From NCBI GenBank assembly GCA_958299035.1, contig CATQJL010000223.1, positions 71,159,006 through 71,223,005 of the forward strand: a stretch of 64,000 nt of DNA, read 5' to 3'. The notes under the pieces were generated by a model. That model ran no database searches, had not been told where the DNA came from, and saw only the letters and a program-made list of their open reading frames with translations. The position numbers and the translations under genes are program-made. Shown here in pieces: positions 58,031 through 64,000 of the stretch. The number at the start of each line of letters is the position of its first letter. Position 1 is the stretch's first letter. Source of the DNA: Cylicocyclus nassatus. Its lineage: Eukaryota; Nematoda; Chromadorea; Rhabditida; Strongylidae.

Positions 58031-58384
58031 TAATCCATCCGATTCGCCCAGAGTATAGTATCCAGGGTACGGCAATCAACAAATCCCTCCCAAATTTATC
58101 AGAGAATATCATTTTCAACACATTCCCCTCAAATTTATTAGGGAATCTAATTTTGAACACATCCCTCTTAAATTTATCAGGTAACAGAATTTACAGAGAT
58201 GATATGTAAATCGCACAGTACATTCAAAAAGAAAAGTAGTGATTGCAGAGATATGTAACAAATGTAGCTCTCTACAGAGTTAGTATACACAGGCCATAAA
58301 ATTACCATTGTTTCAGTAGATTTTGATCAATTCTTGGATAGATATCGCGCACTATTTGAGAGCGATTAGATCAATTTTGATACT

Positions 58385-58638
58385 TCTGCCCTTTGTACTT
58401 CTTCGGAGATTGGGTACAAAAATTTAGAAAAATAGCCGAACTTGACCATGGCAAAAAGCATGAGTTGCAGATTTTGGTAATTTTTCGAGAGTTCATTGAA
58501 CATTCTGCAGTGAAATTAGAACCATTAGAAAGAGGATGAAATGATGCATCGAATGCTTCGAGGATCTTTCAAAAATGTTGATTCCACGAATAGTGACGTT
58601 CATTCGAAAACAGCGACATTACTTTCGGAACGACCTAA
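58385..58638. mobile_element. Mariner-type element M1, copy c, one arm only
   Basis: Matches the right arm of 53321-54340 from the CTTCGGAGATT word through ACATTACTTTCGGAACGACCTAA before TA (58639-58640). The left half is missing. Confidence 0.8.
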
Positions 58639-58901
58639 TAGATTTCTTTGAACAAGAAACTGCGGAGGTGTTGTGGTCTAACCCTAACATATAAAGCAAT
58701 TTCTATGCGTCTTCTCTAAAGTCTCCAGCTTTGAAATGTTAGCGTCGTTTGCGTCGTTTTAATTTTTGCTTACTTATTCCCCTTAAGAGCCAAAGCTCTA
58801 GCAAGGTTTGCATAAGGTAAGCATCCTATTTCTTAAAAGCTGGCTTTTTTTTCCAAAAGCTGCAATTTTTTTGAGTTCGAATGAATAAATGGAGCTAAGA
58901 A

Positions 58902-59081
58902 ATGAAGCATAAATGCAAAGGGAAAAGCATGCTGGAGCTTCGGAATTATTCGTGCAGATTTTGTCAGAAAGGATTTTATTGCGGAAAACCGTGGCTTCGA
59001 ATGTTTTACGACAAAAATGAATTGGTTCTACATCAACCTAACAACATAATAACGTTTGAATACAGCGTTTCGGATGGAAAT
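58902..59081 (+). other. Exon-like open segment
   Basis: 60 codons from ATG (MKHKCKGKSM...) including YSCRFCQKGFYCGKPWLRMF and LHQPNNIITFEYSVSDGN, closing at a GTACGTAG donor. Cysteine spacing looks protein-like, but there is no signal peptide and no second exon was found. Confidence 0.3.
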
Positions 59082-59099
59082 GTACGTAGCTCGAAATAA

Positions 59100-61517
59100 T
59101 CTTGAATGCAAAAGCAGGCCAGTTTGCATATTGATACAATATGGTTAGACTTAAGGAAGCCAATTCACGGTTGCCAAACGGTTTAGCGCTCAAAGCTTTG
59201 TGCCGCTAATTATGAATTCTGTACAAAAAGCTCTGCAAACCGCATTTCAACCCTGTTGGAAAGTTCGCATCAAGAAGAGTGTGTAGGCATAGTTGTTATG
59301 CATAGTCTAGCCCATACGTTTTGTTGGGTTGAATGCTAAACTAATGTGCAAAACTTTTTGTTTATCGGAGCAGGAAGGCAAGCTTTAGCGATTCAGGGCC
59401 GACTGACGGGCTGTTAGTCTCTCACCCCATGATGCACAATCAAAAATTGGTTAGCGACAAGTTTCGTCTTTAAATTTTCATACAAACGGCATGAAGCTCA
59501 CGCCAGTTTTCTAAGAGTGATTAAAAATTTACATGTTCATTAAATATGTGTGTCAATCTTCAAACCGTTGCAATCCGTCACAAGTTTTGAGCGTAAGTTT
59601 TGTAAAGCCTCAAACTTTCTAACATAAGCCTAGAAAAGAATTGTCACCCAATGCAGAGAGTAAAGATGATATTGAAAAAGAAGATTGCTCTGAGTACTAA
59701 AATACAAATACTGCATTTATTTTCGAAGGTTTATACTGCTTAATGCGTACTACAGCTTCATAACGCGATATGAGGTTGCTTGAAACTATTTTTTGAATAG
59801 AAAATCTGTGCTTCTCCCCATCACCTTTTCAGATAGTCGGTTCACTCTAAAGCACACACCTTCGAAAAAAACAATAGCAAAGGATATATACAGCGGGACA
59901 ATCAAAATACAGACAACACGGAGTTAGTATTTCAAAGGCTGTCAGTCAGAGTGGAACTTCTGGATCTCAAGTTCTACTTACCTCCTGGACTCCTCGTTAA
60001 ATTTTCAAAGGATGAGGACACGCATTTACCTCGAGGAAACCTAACTCTTACAAAGAAGCTCAATTGAGGCAACGCAAAACTGAAAAAAACAAGGGTCTCA
60101 ACCTACACAATCATCAACTTGTGAGGCTATCACACTAGCCACAACAGGCCAAATCTGGCGCGAAAATCCTTCATAACTTCTTTCAGGGAAACGATTAGCA
60201 GAAACGGATTCGTCAGCGTTCAAAGACAAGCGTAATGGTATATATTACATTTCAAATGGCCACGGGCACTGAGTACGTTCCCTTTTTAGAACAACGCAGC
60301 ACTTTGCTTCAGGATTGGCACTTTAGTTCGCGAGTTTTTCTGCAGTTACTGCTCAGAGCTTCACTGGTTGTGTTTTTGCAACCAACACCTTTGCCCATTA
60401 TTCATGACTTTGGGGATACAGAGTTGGTGGCAGAGAATGTTTGTTAAAGTGAAAAATTTTAGAAGTAATCAATTGTTGCTTTGATTTTTTCGGGCTGCGA
60501 TATATTACCCACAAATCCATCAAATCGCTACACCTACGCGACTTGACTTTGCCAGATGTCTAAAGAATAACCGTGAGCGGGCCCCAGACGCATGAACGCC
60601 TAGCTTCTGTAAGTTGTCGCAAATGCATAAGGTCCGGCCCGAGCAATGCGCGTTACTTCCACTTAGGGGCAGTCGGTGCATGCCAAATCGCGCAGCGACT
60701 GTTATCGCATGAAGTATGCCTTGGGCTAAAACTTTTTGGGCAAAATTTCGTCTCCAAAAACGTGTAATCAAGTGGTCGAGCTTGTCTTACTTTCATCAAA
60801 GACATGTGTATTTTTGTGTGTATCCCAAGCCGTAAAACACTTCAATATTATTGGATTGCTGAGCCTTAAACTGAAGCTTCATCGGCAAATAATTTGAATA
60901 ATTGCGACTGCGTTAAAATAACATTTCTTCAGGAGCGACGTCGTAGTTGACTGTGTCAAGAAACGCAGTGTCCAGGTTTGTAAGTTTCCAAGTATTTTCG
61001 TGACTTTGGTTTCATTCCATATTAGGTTAATGAGACAGAATTTGTGTTGAGAATCGAGATAACAACCCTCCTTGCATGACAGCAAACCTTTCACTTTTCA
61101 ATACTATGCCAGTTGATTGGGCAAAAAGAATGCTGCCACAATTACTTTTAAAATCATTGAGAAGTTGAATAAATTGAACAAACTCTATTTGAAGAAATTA
61201 TATGCGAACAAGCTTGCTTTGAGTTAGACGAGGAATGCTTGAGAGTGCGTTGCCTTTGTCATTTTCAACACATGTGTTAAATATGCCGACGTGTTCTAGA
61301 GATTTTTTTGGATTAAGTTTTTTCTGCGTTTTTGATATCAAGATTACGTCATCGTTTTGAATATAGGGTGCCAAATTAGTGTACGTTCAAGAAGCGTCTT
61401 AAGATATCTGACAACCAAAGAAATCATAGTTTTTTTTGATTTATTTGTGTAAGCGAGACCTTGTTGGTTTAAATAAGTTAACTGTCATCTGGCACGGTTC
61501 CCTTCCCACCTTATACA
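59100..61517. other. No gene recognised, 2.4 kb
   Basis: AT-rich with short frames on both strands. No repeat or exon set assigned. Confidence 0.4.
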
Positions 61518-62308
61518 TCTTATATATAAAGCTGAATGTCTGTTTGTATGTCTGTATGTCTGTATGTCTGTATGTCTGTCTGTCTGTACGTATGTTCCGA
61601 ATAGAAAATTCCATTTCTGAACCGATCCGGACCAAACTTGGCACACATACACTACGGGCCCCGGCGGGTGTCATAGGCTACTTTTCGTCATCGATCGATA
61701 TCGATTTTATCGATTTTTATCGATTTTTTTTGTTGAGTTCACCTACGGGGCTGGGAGTTGGCACAGGGGGGTAATCGAGCATGGGCATTCCGAATACAAT
61801 ATTGGTTTTCAGGATTATCGATTACTTTTATCGATTTTATCGATTTTTTTGCAAAGTTTGAGCTACGGGGCTGGGAGTTGGCACAGGGGGGTAATCGAGC
61901 ATGGGGAATCCGAATACAATATTGGTTTTCGGGATTATCGATTACTTTTATCGATTTTATCGATTTTTTTGTAAAGTTTGACCTGCGGGGCTGGGAGTTT
62001 GGCACAGGGGTGTAATCGAGCATGCTGATCACCCCCCTTGGGGGGTGATCAGCATGTCTTTTATCGATAAAATCGATAAAAGTAATCGATAATCCCGAAA
62101 ACCAATATTGTATTCGGATTCCCCATGCTCACTTCCCCCCCTGTGCCAACTCCTAGCCCTGTAGGTGAACTCTGCAAAAAAAATCGATAAAAATCGGTAA
62201 AATCGACATCGATCGATAACGAAAAGTGGACTGTGACACCCGCCGGGGCCCGAAGTGTATGTGTGCCAAGTTTGGTCCGGATACGGCGGAGCCGGGTAAG
62301 CCAGCTAG
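61518..62308 (+). mobile_element. Helitron 2, short and folded on itself
   Basis: Starts TCTTATATATAAAGCTGAAT after A and ends GTAAGCCAGCTAG before T, 791 bp. A CGGC-GGA-GCCG hairpin sits just upstream of the 3' CTAG, as in Helitrons. After two internal units (GGGGCTGGGAGTTGGCACAG and TATCGATTTTATCGAT), a perfect 36-bp palindrome centred at about 62037 leads into an inverted copy of the 5' half. There is no Rep/helicase. Confidence 0.88.
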
Positions 62309-64000
62309 TGTATGATAAAAGCGAAAAGAGTTATTGACGATGTGCAGCACCTGAGCACAGTTTCGGTCCCGTGAATTTCTTACAGAAGATAGCAAGTTTT
62401 GATCTACTAATTGCTCAGTGAATAACTTTTCAATGAGCTGTACTTGTTATGAGTCAGAGGCTATTTTCGCTAGGAGGGAATCTATAATGAATCGTATTGC
62501 ATGAAAACTCGAGAAAGGGTTAATTAAATCTTTTGCTGCGTTGTAAGTTGGCTTCAGACTCCATTGTAGAATGTTGAATTTCAGCGAGACCTATTGGAAA
62601 CAATAAATTGAGCACCTTGCTTTGCCTATATGGGGTGTCCCACAAAATAGGTACACACTTTTTGATCATTGATAACTTTCTTATCACAGAGTTTTTTCCT
62701 TAGTTTTGAGTACCATCAGAACAGAGACTTACAGTATGGAGCGAATCAGTTATCGCTTTTCATTACTGTAGAATCACGTTAGGAACTTTCAGCATACAGT
62801 GCCTTGTAAAATAGACCGTTTCAAAAACAAGATTCCAAAGATACCAGGGAAATTGTGTACAGTGTTTTTAGACATGCTAATTTCACTGAAAAATTTTTCA
62901 CGAGTTTTTAAAGCGTTTCAATGGTTTCATCACGTTTTTGAAATGCATTACAAAAACCTTGTTACTGTTTACGTAGCGCAACTCATGAAGGATGCGTCAT
63001 GGTAAACTGCAAACACCATATGCATGGCCAGCGTCCCTGTTCAGCTCAGTTATAAAGTTTCCAGCTGGTTCTGTGTCCAAACTGAAGCAAATTGTGGTAT
63101 ATGCGCTCAAAACTCTATCCGATGTTACTAAGCTAGTCCTACAGTAACGAGGAGCGATGGATGACTCGTTCCGTACTGCGAATCCAAGCTGAAGCCTGCT
63201 CTTTGGGTCGCCCTATATATCAGTTCTAAGTGGATTATCGTTTTTTTGAAAATTCTGCTCCGCATTTTTTTTGATCGCATCCAATTGCGCCATAGCGTCT
63301 TACAACTCTTTTGCTGGTGTGCAAGAGGACTGGCAAACCTTAGGGCATTTCGCTGTCACTACCATCTTTTCGAAGTATTATGCAACTCCCCAATCTTTGT
63401 TGAGAGCTAGAGGTTTTTTGTAAAATTCATGCCTGGCTAGAACAACGGTATCTAACTGTCAATGCGCAAGCGGAAATGGTGATCCGTCATTGGATGTGAT
63501 TGCAGGTATTGAAGGCCAGTTTTTGCATGTACTGCGAGGTAGCAGCAAGCCATTCAAATTGCCTGCCCTCCATTGAGTTGCCCTTTAAAGGCAGTGGCTC
63601 GGCAAATCTCAACCTGGTCAAATTTTCGCTTACCTAGGATTATGCAATACTCTGATCCCGAAAATCCACTTTTGAAAGCTTGAAAGAGGCGAAAATAAGC
63701 GGTTTTTAATGCCCTTCCCTTTGAAAGTGGACGAGTGGAGCAAGGCCGATGACGCTAAGTCGTTGCAGGACCCAGTGGTTATAGCGTTGCGTCGTCAGCC
63801 TCCAATGGTGAGAAGGAAGTTGCCAACTCGTCCAGATGCGTGTAAGATTGGCCTGCGCGTATAATTTTGAGAGCGATTTTCTCGGCAGGGAAAGCATGCT
63901 GTGCAAACGGGGTTGCACTGTTTTCGTACCTGAGCGATAAGGAACCTATCGCGTTAAAGTCCTGAGTTGTTGAGTTTTGCCGATCCACTGCCTTTGATGC
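62309..64000. other. Right-edge region, no gene established
   Basis: A possible element end (GGGGTGTCCCACAAAATAGG) occurs at about 62632. Overlapping minus frames at 63706-63988 may be an exon of a gene beyond the window, but no domain or splice pair was recognised. Confidence 0.3.

Noticed and set aside
61530..61590. TGTCTGTATGTCTG repeats as a stand-alone microsatellite
   Set aside because: They are part of the conserved Helitron 5' end, also seen at 42750.

Overview
This is a gene-poor, transposon-crowded window from an animal nuclear genome, most likely a nematode. The best evidence is a complete four-exon transthyretin-like (TTL) gene at 16987-18049 on the minus strand; the TTL family is essentially nematode-restricted. 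Short introns (about 50-90 bp), an astacin-type fragment and a phlebovirus-like envelope relic agree with that. Placement among strongylid (hookworm-like) worms is only an inference.

Genes. Four loci look like genuine host genes: an eight-exon, cysteine-rich, probably surface-anchored protein (11466-12876, minus, 5' end incomplete); the TTL gene; a two-exon secreted ten-cysteine protein (49233-49630, plus); and the first two coding exons of an astacin metalloprotease (54458-54885, minus) that lacks its zinc site. Weaker candidates are a signal-peptide exon (6714-6791), a lone exon (55308-55462) and a 135-residue ORF (55819-56226). No tRNA, rRNA, spliced-leader or CRISPR feature was recognised.

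Mobile DNA, left to right. (1) 3.5-5.2 kb: a Mutator-like element inside a small inverted-repeat MITE inside a mariner-type foldback. (2) 7.5-9.5 kb: a degraded class II envelope-like gene and a Helitron remnant. (3) 21.4-28.6 kb: a Penelope-like element (PLE1) whose 3' end is repeated as an inverted arm in front of its reverse transcriptase; the RT is split by a 5'-truncated CR1/Jockey-like retrotransposon. (4) 30-33 kb: a (CA)n tract, a mariner-type palindrome and a large inverted repeat. (5) 35.07-38.05 kb: a hAT-like element with 8-bp target duplication carrying another mariner palindrome. (6) 42.65-45.30 kb: a hAT MITE inside a Helitron inside a MITE. (7) 46.3-48.4 kb: two mariner-type palindromes. 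(8) 49.64-52.27 kb: a composite Penelope insertion (PLE2 arms plus PLE3 pieces) with a 13-bp target duplication lying on the stop codon of the small secreted gene. (9) 53.3-54.3 kb: a mariner-type palindrome next to the truncated astacin gene. (10) 61.5-62.3 kb: a second Helitron folded back on itself.

The most distinctive signals are the hammerhead-ribozyme-like motifs at the ends of all three Penelope families, inverted Penelope arms sharing the same coding lesions, and the Penelope insertion exactly at a host stop codon. Exon boundaries were read by eye from splice signals and reading frame, so single-base positions should be confirmed with transcripts.
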